A DNA stretch of 23,486 nucleotides from CAZAMT01 sp964486145 (lineage in GTDB: Bacteria > Bacteroidota > Bacteroidia > Bacteroidales > JAAAOM01), in assembly GCA_964486145.1 (NCBI GenBank), contig CAZAMT010000030.1, positions 1 to 23,486 of the forward strand, given 5' to 3'. Positions 15,764 to 22,675 of this stretch are shown one piece after another. The number at the start of each line of letters is the position of its first letter. The stretch's first letter is position 1. Both the position numbers and the translations under genes were made by a program. Under the pieces are notes generated by a model. The model was given only the letters and a program-made list of their open reading frames with translations. It made no database searches and was not told where the DNA came from.

Positions 15764-15785
15764 AATTCTTAAGCGATTAAGAATT
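15764..15785. repeat. 9-bp perfect hairpin with GCGA loop
   Basis: AATTCTTAA and TTAAGAATT pair perfectly around GCGA, a GNRA-type tetraloop. It ends 57 bases before the transporter ATG at 15843. There is no T-tract after it, so a terminator is unlikely. It may be part of the 5' untranslated leader or a regulator-binding dyad. Beyond these hairpins the divergent gap 15533-15842 shows no ORF and no clear TAnnTTTG element on either strand. Confidence 0.5.
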
Positions 15786-15842
15786 ATTGTTAAAGTTAAA
15801 AATTAAATTTTAATTCATTTACAGTTAAAGCTCATTTGCTAC

Positions 15843-17147
15843 ATGGAAAAAAACAGAAAGATCGTTTTTGGAACGTTTTTGGGAATTGCAGCTCTTTGCC
15901 TCATTCTAATTTTACTAAGCACATTTACAGACAATTCGAATCTAATCGGTCCGTTGCTTGCCGTGTTTTTTGTTTTTACTGCACTTGGATTTCATGGGTT
16001 TGAACAAACCCGAAAGTTTGCATATACCATTTGGATATTCGCGGCTGTTACCCTGTCAATGAATTATCCGCAGTTTTTTACTGCTGTTGGTGATTTTCAA
16101 CTCAAAAAACTAATTGTTCCGCTGTTGCAAATCATTATGTTTGGAATGGGATCGCAATTGAGTATTAAAAACTTTGAGGGGGTTATTAAAATGCCCAAGG
16201 GAGTGTTGGTCGGTGTTATTTGTCAGTTTTCAATCATGCCGATCATTGGTATTTCCCTGGCTACACTTTTTGGATTTCCACCTGAAGTTGCAGCGGGTGT
16301 TGTTCTCATCGGATCATCACCAAGCGGCCTGGCTTCCAATGTTATGTCATTCATTGCCAGGGCTAACCTTGCATTGTCAGTAACTTTAACTGCGGTAGCA
16401 ACCCTTCTCGCTCCTTTTATGACACCACTGTTAATGAAACTATTGGCCGGGCAATATGTACCCATCGATGTTTGGGGAATGATGTTAAGTATCATTAACA
16501 TTGTTATATTACCCATCATTGCAGGATTGTTGTTCCACGGGATCGGTTACGGCGCTGAATCACGGAAAAGCATATTTTGGCAACTGGTGGTGTTCGTTTT
16601 GATTATTTTTGCAAAGAATGCAATTAATGTGGCTACAACGGAAGCAGTAATAAATGAACAAATAGGTACCTTTATAAGCGATATTTCATGGTTCCTTGTT
16701 CTGCCTGCCATCGCAGCTTATCTTTTTAAAATTTTGTCGAAAGGAAATAGAAGCTGGTTAGATAAGGCCATGTCATTGGTTTCAATGATTGGAATAGCTG
16801 TAATTATTACGATTATTACAGCCGCCGGTCGGGATAGTTTGCTGGAAATAGGACTCGCGTTAATCCTGGCCAGTTTAATTCATAACATGGCTGGATATAC
16901 GCTTGGGTACTGGCTATGCAAATTGTTGCGTATGGATGAAAAATCGTGCCGGACGATCTCCCTGGAGGTAGGAATGCAAAACGGTGGCCTTGCCAGTGGA
17001 ATTGCGCTTGAAATGGGCAAGGTGGCAACCATTGGATTGGCGCCTGCGGTATTTGGCCCCATGATGAATATTACCGGTTCTTCATTGGCTACCTGGTGGC
17101 GGGGCAAGCCGGTAAAAGAAGACAAGGAAAAAGTAAATAATGATTAG
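15843..17147 (+). CDS. SBF/BASS-type sodium-coupled organic anion transporter
   Basis: A 434-residue integral membrane protein of the bile acid:sodium symporter superfamily, which carries organic anions with Na+. The two family crossing motifs are present: GSSPSGLASN at 157-166 and QNGGLASGIA at about 379-388. Two or three additional N-terminal hydrophobic helices (about 8-28, 34-50, 60-73) precede the usual core of 9-10 helices, making it longer than typical members (about 310-330). It is followed after 21 bases by the aldolase-like gene and is divergent from the dehydratase-like gene. A role in importing a sugar acid, keto acid or product such as pyruvate is the natural inference. The substrate is not visible in the sequence. 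Confidence 0.88.
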   Translation: MEKNRKIVFGTFLGIAALCLILILLSTFTDNSNLIGPLLAVFFVFTALGFHGFEQTRKFAYTIWIFAAVTLSMNYPQFFTAVGDFQLKKLIVPLLQIIMFGMGSQLSIKNFEGVIKMPKGVLVGVICQFSIMPIIGISLATLFGFPPEVAAGVVLIGSSPSGLASNVMSFIARANLALSVTLTAVATLLAPFMTPLLMKLLAGQYVPIDVWGMMLSIINIVILPIIAGLLFHGIGYGAESRKSIFWQLVVFVLIIFAKNAINVATTEAVINEQIGTFISDISWFLVLPAIAAYLFKILSKGNRSWLDKAMSLVSMIGIAVIITIITAAGRDSLLEIGLALILASLIHNMAGYTLGYWLCKLLRMDEKSCRTISLEVGMQNGGLASGIALEMGKVATIGLAPAVFGPMMNITGSSLATWWRGKPVKEDKEKVNND

Positions 17148-17168
17148 AAACCTATAAACCTTTATGTT

Positions 17169-18086
17169 ATGAAAAAAATAAATCTGTTTTTGTTATTTCT
17201 GATGGTGATGATTCCTGTATTTGGCCAGTTACCTGATACAGAGCAAGTAATGTTCTACACCGCCGAGTGGGAAGGTGAACGTGATGAATATGGAAGGCCT
17301 CTCGTTGAAGATGAGTTGCTTGAGCGTCTTAAAAATGTTTCTATTGAAGAAGCATGGGGCGTTTTACGTGGACAGGGATATCACAACCAGTTTGCAGGTG
17401 ACTGGGAAATTTTACACGAAGATCAAACATTTGTTGGAAGGGCATTAACGGCGCTGTATTTTCCCTTACGTCCCGAAATTCAGAAGCGCATGGAGAAATT
17501 AGGACACGAGGCGGGTATGATCGGTGCAATGAATTCATGGCCCATTGATATGCTTAATGAAGGAGATGTGTATGTGGCCGATTGCTTCGGTAAAGTGGTG
17601 GATGGAACCCTGATTGGCGATAATCTTGGAAATGCCATTTACGCAAAATCAAAAACCGGGGTGGTATTCGATGCCGGCTCACGCGATATGGAAGGGTTAA
17701 GCGAAATCGAAGGGTTTAATGCATTTGTTCGCGGATGGGATCCGTCATACCTGAAAGAAACCATGTTGATGGGTATCAATACCCCGATTCGTATTGGTGA
17801 AGTCACGGTTTTTCCCGGGGATGCGGTGTTGGCTAAAAAAGCAGGGGTTATTTTCATTCCGGCACACCTGGTTCAAAAAGTTGTCATCAATGCAGAGTTC
17901 GTAATGTTACGCGACATGTTTGGACATCAACGATTAAAAGAAGGAAAATATACACCCGGGCAAATTGACGGACGTTGGAGCGATGAAATAAAACAGGACT
18001 TTTTGAATTGGTTGGATGAAAATCCAGACCTGATCCCAATGAGCAGGAAAGAACTGGATGAGTATATGGAAAATCGTACGTGGTAG
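17169..18086 (+). CDS. Exported RraA/HMG-aldolase-family protein
   Basis: The 305-residue protein has a signal peptide (about 1-19) and a C-terminal RraA-like domain (about 115-245). That family includes class II 4-hydroxy-4-methyl-2-oxoglutarate aldolases, oxaloacetate decarboxylases and the RNase E inhibitor RraA. The aldolase features are GDNLG at 150-154 and the substrate and metal pair Arg172-Asp173 in SRDMEG. The family's usual end GDAV...AGVIFIPA follows at 217-231. An export signal argues against RNase regulation and for cleavage of a keto acid in the periplasm. It is co-transcribed with the SBF transporter and ends before a strong terminator. About 100 residues before the domain are unassigned. 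Activity is an inference. Confidence 0.82.
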   Translation: MKKINLFLLFLMVMIPVFGQLPDTEQVMFYTAEWEGERDEYGRPLVEDELLERLKNVSIEEAWGVLRGQGYHNQFAGDWEILHEDQTFVGRALTALYFPLRPEIQKRMEKLGHEAGMIGAMNSWPIDMLNEGDVYVADCFGKVVDGTLIGDNLGNAIYAKSKTGVVFDAGSRDMEGLSEIEGFNAFVRGWDPSYLKETMLMGINTPIRIGEVTVFPGDAVLAKKAGVIFIPAHLVQKVVINAEFVMLRDMFGHQRLKEGKYTPGQIDGRWSDEIKQDFLNWLDENPDLIPMSRKELDEYMENRTW

Positions 18087-18132
18087 TTTTCATTTACCAT
18101 TGGTTTTTCTGAAAATATTTAACAACTTTAAG

Positions 18133-18174
18133 GCACAGAGTTGATTTTGATAGATCAATGCCCTGTGCTTTTTT
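18133..18174 (+). terminator. Intrinsic terminator after the aldolase gene
   Basis: GCACAG (18133-18138) pairs with CTGTGC (18163-18168), with an inner TTGAT/ATCAA stem, and is followed directly by six T. It lies 46 bases after the stop at 18086 and should end the transporter-aldolase transcript. Confidence 0.7.
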
Positions 18175-18213
18175 CTGTTTAAATGTTATGACGAAACCAA
18201 AATTTGACACACC

Positions 18214-18309
18214 CCCGATAACTATCAGGGTTAATCATGGTCGTGCTTGCTCCGCTGAAGCTATGCGAAAGCGCAGTGTACCTCAATCGACTACCCGGAG
18301 TTCGCGAAC
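18214..18309. repeat. Cluster of small hairpins in the 18087-18492 gap
   Basis: CCCGAT and ATCAGGG (18214-18230) form a six-pair stem with one bulged base, and GTTCGCGAAC (18300-18309) is a perfect 10-base palindrome. Between them the sequence is GC-richer than its surroundings. No convincing gene lies here. Together with the terminator and repeat copy B this accounts for most of the 406-base gap. No TAnnTTTG promoter is evident ahead of the nucleotidyltransferase gene. Confidence 0.35.
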
Positions 18310-18323
18310 GCGAAACAAGAATT

Positions 18324-18404
18324 AAAGTTGTGAGCAATTATGAGTTCAGACAACTTGTCCGACAAACAGCGGATAGCCTGACCGATTTATCGGAGGTCTG
18401 TTTC
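18324..18404. repeat. 82-bp intergenic repeat, copy B
   Basis: Second copy of the element at 14077-14158, same strand orientation, 81 bases long with one gap. Here the central site is a perfect 5+1+5 palindrome, TTGTCCGACAA (18355-18365). The outer CAGAC (18347-18351) can pair with GTCTG near the end. CCGATTTATCGG forms a further short dyad. It ends 88 bases before the nucleotidyltransferase start. Confidence 0.6.
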
Positions 18405-18492
18405 TTTTATAAAATGATTTTTGGGTGTAATCCTTTAATAAAACAAGAAAGCATGAACTATGCATTCATTCATGCCGAAATAATTGACAAAT

Positions 18493-19350
18493 ATGATAAT
18501 AAAAAAAGCTGTAATAACTGCTGCGGCGCCTGATCAACGAAAGTTGCCCCTGCAAACACTCATCGATAAAGACGGAGTTAAGAAGTCAGTACTGGAAATT
18601 CTTATTCAGGAAGTTGTAAACGCGGGAATAACTGAAATATGTGTTGTTATTCAAAAAGATGATGAACAAACCTATAGCCAGGTGCTGGGCAATCATGGCC
18701 ATTATGTAACCTTTGTTTACCAGGAAAAAGCACTGGGATACGGGCATGCATTGCATTGTGCCAATGATTTTCTTCAGCATGAATCTTTCCTGCATTTGGT
18801 AGGGGATCATCTTTATATCAACAGGAGTGACATTGCATGTGCAAAACATCTTGTTGATTTTGCGAGAAACCAAAAATGTGCTGTATCTGCAGTGCAGGCA
18901 ACACGTGAAACGCTTATTACTCATTTTGGAGTGGTTGGTGGGACAGGCCATCAAAAGATGACAGGGGTGTACAAAATTAACCAGGTAATTGAAAAACCCA
19001 CACCAACAGTGGCCGAACAAAAATTAATTGTACCGGGTCTTCGATCAGGTCATTACTTATGCTTTTTTGGTATGCATATTTTCACACCAACGGTGATGTC
19101 AATCCTTGGTAATCAACTGAATAGTAAACCTGATAAAAAAGTTAATCTCAGTGCAGCACTTAACCAGTTGGCAGCAAGAGAACAGTATCTTGCCCTTGAA
19201 AAGAATGATTTGCGGTATGACATGGGCGATAAATACGGATTACTGAAAGCGCAACTCGCTCTTGCATTAAGCGGTAAAGACAGGGATTTGGTACTCTCCG
19301 AATTGCTTGAGCTGTTTATAAGCAAGGATTTATCAAACAGGGGGAGATAA
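18493..19350 (+). CDS. GalU-like nucleotidyltransferase with altered signature loop
   Basis: The 285-residue protein has the sugar-1-phosphate nucleotidyltransferase fold. It keeps the opening KAVITA, the uracil-loop region EKALGYGHALHCA (79-91), LVGDHLY (102-108, Asp105 as likely metal ligand) and VIEKP (165-169). The signature AAGxGTRxLP is instead AAAPDQRKLP (10-19), losing both glycines and the Thr. The following catalytic Lys motif (PKEML in GalU) is also gone. So classic UTP-glucose-1-phosphate uridylyltransferase activity is doubtful; it may be a divergent or regulatory partner. I start at ATG 18493; a TTG nine bases upstream is in frame. The stop is one base before the ATG of the kinase/pyrophosphorylase fusion, so the two are translationally coupled and likely work together. 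Confidence 0.78.
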   Translation: MIIKKAVITAAAPDQRKLPLQTLIDKDGVKKSVLEILIQEVVNAGITEICVVIQKDDEQTYSQVLGNHGHYVTFVYQEKALGYGHALHCANDFLQHESFLHLVGDHLYINRSDIACAKHLVDFARNQKCAVSAVQATRETLITHFGVVGGTGHQKMTGVYKINQVIEKPTPTVAEQKLIVPGLRSGHYLCFFGMHIFTPTVMSILGNQLNSKPDKKVNLSAALNQLAAREQYLALEKNDLRYDMGDKYGLLKAQLALALSGKDRDLVLSELLELFISKDLSNRGR

Positions 19351-19351
19351 T

Positions 19352-22300
19352 ATGGGAAAGCTAATTGATATAATAACCGCCAGTGCACCGGAGGTTAAAA
19401 ACCAATCTCTTGATTCATTTTGCAGGGAGGCATCAACCAAAGAACTTATAAAGGAATGTAGCGAACTTGACAGATTTCGAAGGGAAAGCAATAATTTATA
19501 TTTTAAAGTACGTGCTTTATTTTTTTTATATGCCATACACAGGTTTCATTTGCCTTTCAGGAAAGGGGTTACTTATCAGAGCATGATACCTTATGATGCA
19601 TATATTCATTTACTCAAGAGGCGATTTGAAGAAGCCATTGATATTTTGTTGGAGATCCAATATAAAAATGGAATTAATGAAGGTATATCCAGTGGACTGG
19701 CGGAAGCATATCACAAACTGGCTTTTCAAATTCTTGCTGATCAGGTCAGGTATAGTGTCCGTTCTGTATATGGTAACCAGTGGATGTTCAGGGTAGGACA
19801 TCCCATGGACTATCCGCTGAAAGTCAGGCAAGAACTGCTGGCAAAGGATGAAACCACCGGTTTGTTTCCAATGCTAAACGAATCAACACCGGTGCGAATG
19901 GATATTACACATAGCGGTTGGAGTGATATTTTCTTTCTGGGGATGGACTTTCCGGAAGGCGCACAGGTTCTAAATATCAGTGTTGATTTGCAGGTTACCA
20001 GCAGAAATGGTAAATCAAAGCCAAAACCTCCGATCGATACATATTTTCGGGTGATTGATGAGCCGGTGCTTAAACTTACAAGTATTGATTTGAGAGCAAC
20101 GGCATCCATTTCAAGGTTGGAAGATGTATTTGATTTTGGAAAAGATTACCTGGGACTTTTGAAAGCTGCGGTTATTGCTTCAGGTATTGTGCCAGCGGGA
20201 ATGGAAGGTTCAGGAATTCCGCTGAACGATTTACTGGAACGTCTGATAGGAGAGGGCAGAGGCATTGAAATCATCAGCAGGGTCAATAACATACCCAAAG
20301 GATCACGCCTTGCAGTTTCAACAAATTTACTGGCATCCCTGATATCCGTTTGCATGCGTGCCACAAGCCAGGCAAAAGAATTAATCGGTTCCCTTGAAGA
20401 GGAAGAGCGTCGATTGGTTGCGGCAAGAGCAATCCTGGGAGAATGGATCGGTGGGTCAGGCGGTGGTTGGCAGGATTCAGGCGGAGTTTGGCCGGGTATT
20501 AAATTGATTGAAGGAGTAATCGCGAATGAGGATGATCCCGAATATGGTATAAGCAAAGGGAGGTTATTACCTGAACACACAATCCTGACACAGGAGGAAG
20601 TGACACTGGAAACCAGAAAAAAACTACAGGATTCACTCGTTATGGTTCATGGTGGTATGGCCCAGGATGTAGGTCCTATTCTTGAAATGGTTACTGAAAA
20701 GTATTTGTTACGAACAGAAAAGGAATGGGAAGCCCGCCAGCAGGCAATACATTTTTTTGATGAGGTTGTCGAAAAAATAAAATCAGGCGAAATAAAATCC
20801 ATTGGTTCATTTACACAGCAAAATTTTGAAGGGCCGATTCAATCTATCATTCCATGGGCAAGTAACATATATACCGAAATTTTGATTGAGAAAGTAAGAA
20901 ATGAGTTTGGTCAAAATTTCTGGGGGTTCTGGATGATGGGTGGCATGGCAGGAGGAGGCATGGGGTTTATTTTTCATCCGGATTACAAAAAGAAAGCACA
21001 AAAGAAACTTCAGAAAATAATGTCGGAAACCAAACGCGTTCTCGAACATACGGTGCCGTTTGCCATGGAGCCTGTTGTTTATGATTTTAAAATAAATGAA
21101 AATGGCACTGTCTGTCAGATACTAAGTGGGTTTGAAGCCATTTTACCTGTGGATTATTATACATTTATTACTCCTTCATTGCTGAAAAAAGAATTAAGCA
21201 GCCTCACAAATATGCAACGATGCGAACTTGAAACAGTGGGAAAGGTTAGCCGATGTAAACAGGGGTATGAGAATTTTGTTTCCGGGCTTTTCGAAAATAT
21301 GCTGCCAGACGCAGGAGGCGAAGAAAGTCAAGGTACAACGTTGAATCAACTATTGAATGAATATGGATTTGATCCGGAATTGCACCAACAGATTAAAACC
21401 GATTTGAAATCCGGTAGAATTGGGTTGGCCCATAACAGGATTCCAATCAATATTAAGATTGATGATGTAAATAATTCTGAAGTAACTCATTTTGAATATA
21501 TTAATACAAATGAAAACCATAACATAGGGCTGTCATCCTTAAAGAAGGGAGAGTTGGCAATAGTAAACCTGGCCGGTGGTGCAGGTAGCAGATGGACAAA
21601 AGGTGCGGGTGTAGTGAAATCTTTGAATCATTACTGTAAAATTTCAGGAAAACATCGCAGTTTCATCGAAACACATCTGGCAAAGAATCGAAAATTAGCA
21701 CATTTTATTGGCAGGGAAATTCCTCATGTATTCACAACAAGCTATTTAACCCACCACGCGATAAAGCAATTTTTAGATTACAAGAATGGTTTTGGAATGG
21801 ATCAAAGCTTGTTGTTGTCACCTGGCCGGGTTGTAGGTCAACGGCTCATTCCAACAGAAAGAGAACTGCGATACATGTGGGAGGAAATGCCCCAGCAAGT
21901 GCTGGATGAACAAGCACAAAAAATGCAGGACAGCGTGCGGAATGCACTCATTAACTGGGCCAAAGAAATGGGCGAAGCTGAAGATTACACAGACAATCTG
22001 CCACATCAGTGCATTCATCCGGTAGGGCACTGGTATGAGATTCCAAACCTGTTTCTTAACGGCACGTTGCATAAGTTAATCACAGATTATCCTGATTTAA
22101 AGTACCTGTTTATTCAGAATATTGACACACTCGGGGCGCATGCTGATCCGGCAATTCTGGGCCATCACATAAAATCCAAAGCCGCGTTTACGTTTGAGGT
22201 TATCAGCAGAAAAATTGATGATCGCGGGGGAGGACTGGCAAAAATTGATGGAAAAGTTCGGCTGATTGAAGGCCTGGCGCTTCCGGATGACCGTGTTGAA

Positions 22301-22675
22301 TTTAATTTATCTTTCTACAATACCAATAGTTCATGGGTAGATGTGGATAGGCTACTTGATGTATTTGGACTTCAACGGACTGACCTGAACGATATTTCAA
22401 AAGTGAGATTTGCTGTACGTGAAATGTCAAAACGCATGCCTACATACATCACCTTAAAAGAGGTAAAAAAACGTTGGGGAAGGGGACAGGAAGACATATT
22501 TCCGGTAGTGCAGTTTGAAAAACTCTGGGGTGATATGACGGCCCTGCCCGAATTGGATTGTAAGTATCTTTTAGTCAGTCGTATGCGCGGTCAGCAGTTG
22601 AAAGAAGTGCACCAGCTTGATGGCTGGCTTCGGGATGGCTCTGCTGCATTTGTTGATGAACTTTGTGAATGGTAA
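19352..22675 (+). CDS. Fusion of fucokinase-like GHMP kinase and UDP-sugar pyrophosphorylase
   Basis: The 1107-residue protein seems to join two steps of sugar-nucleotide salvage: sugar to sugar-1-phosphate, then to UDP-sugar. Residues 1-165 are helical and unassigned. Residues about 178-570 resemble the L-fucokinase/heptokinase type of GHMP kinase: motif 1 PVRMDITHSGWSD (180-192), motif 2 PKGSRLAVST (315-324), GSGGGWQDSGG (368-378, Asp375 as likely base) and motif 3 GGMAGGGMGF (530-539). Motif 2 departs from the usual PKGSGLGTSS. Residues about 735-1107 resemble UDPGP-type pyrophosphorylases, with LAGGAGSRWTKG at 740-751, Lys756, HPVGHWYEIP and IQNIDTLGA at 921-929. It lies one base after the GalU-like gene. 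The 3' end overlaps a GH78 gene on the other strand. The substrate sugar is unknown, and it has no signal peptide. Confidence 0.8.
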   Translation: MGKLIDIITASAPEVKNQSLDSFCREASTKELIKECSELDRFRRESNNLYFKVRALFFLYAIHRFHLPFRKGVTYQSMIPYDAYIHLLKRRFEEAIDILLEIQYKNGINEGISSGLAEAYHKLAFQILADQVRYSVRSVYGNQWMFRVGHPMDYPLKVRQELLAKDETTGLFPMLNESTPVRMDITHSGWSDIFFLGMDFPEGAQVLNISVDLQVTSRNGKSKPKPPIDTYFRVIDEPVLKLTSIDLRATASISRLEDVFDFGKDYLGLLKAAVIASGIVPAGMEGSGIPLNDLLERLIGEGRGIEIISRVNNIPKGSRLAVSTNLLASLISVCMRATSQAKELIGSLEEEERRLVAARAILGEWIGGSGGGWQDSGGVWPGIKLIEGVIANEDDPEYGISKGRLLPEHTILTQEEVTLETRKKLQDSLVMVHGGMAQDVGPILEMVTEKYLLRTEKEWEARQQAIHFFDEVVEKIKSGEIKSIGSFTQQNFEGPIQSIIPWASNIYTEILIEKVRNEFGQNFWGFWMMGGMAGGGMGFIFHPDYKKKAQKKLQKIMSETKRVLEHTVPFAMEPVVYDFKINENGTVCQILSGFEAILPVDYYTFITPSLLKKELSSLTNMQRCELETVGKVSRCKQGYENFVSGLFENMLPDAGGEESQGTTLNQLLNEYGFDPELHQQIKTDLKSGRIGLAHNRIPINIKIDDVNNSEVTHFEYINTNENHNIGLSSLKKGELAIVNLAGGAGSRWTKGAGVVKSLNHYCKISGKHRSFIETHLAKNRKLAHFIGREIPHVFTTSYLTHHAIKQFLDYKNGFGMDQSLLLSPGRVVGQRLIPTERELRYMWEEMPQQVLDEQAQKMQDSVRNALINWAKEMGEAEDYTDNLPHQCIHPVGHWYEIPNLFLNGTLHKLITDYPDLKYLFIQNIDTLGAHADPAILGHHIKSKAAFTFEVISRKIDDRGGGLAKIDGKVRLIEGLALPDDRVEFNLSFYNTNSSWVDVDRLLDVFGLQRTDLNDISKVRFAVREMSKRMPTYITLKEVKKRWGRGQEDIFPVVQFEKLWGDMTALPELDCKYLLVSRMRGQQLKEVHQLDGWLRDGSAAFVDELCEW

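Noticed and set aside
18237..18533. A 98-codon plus-strand frame in the gap before the nucleotidyltransferase
   Set aside because: It runs through repeat copy B and small hairpins, overlaps the real gene start in another frame, and its residues have no protein-like pattern.
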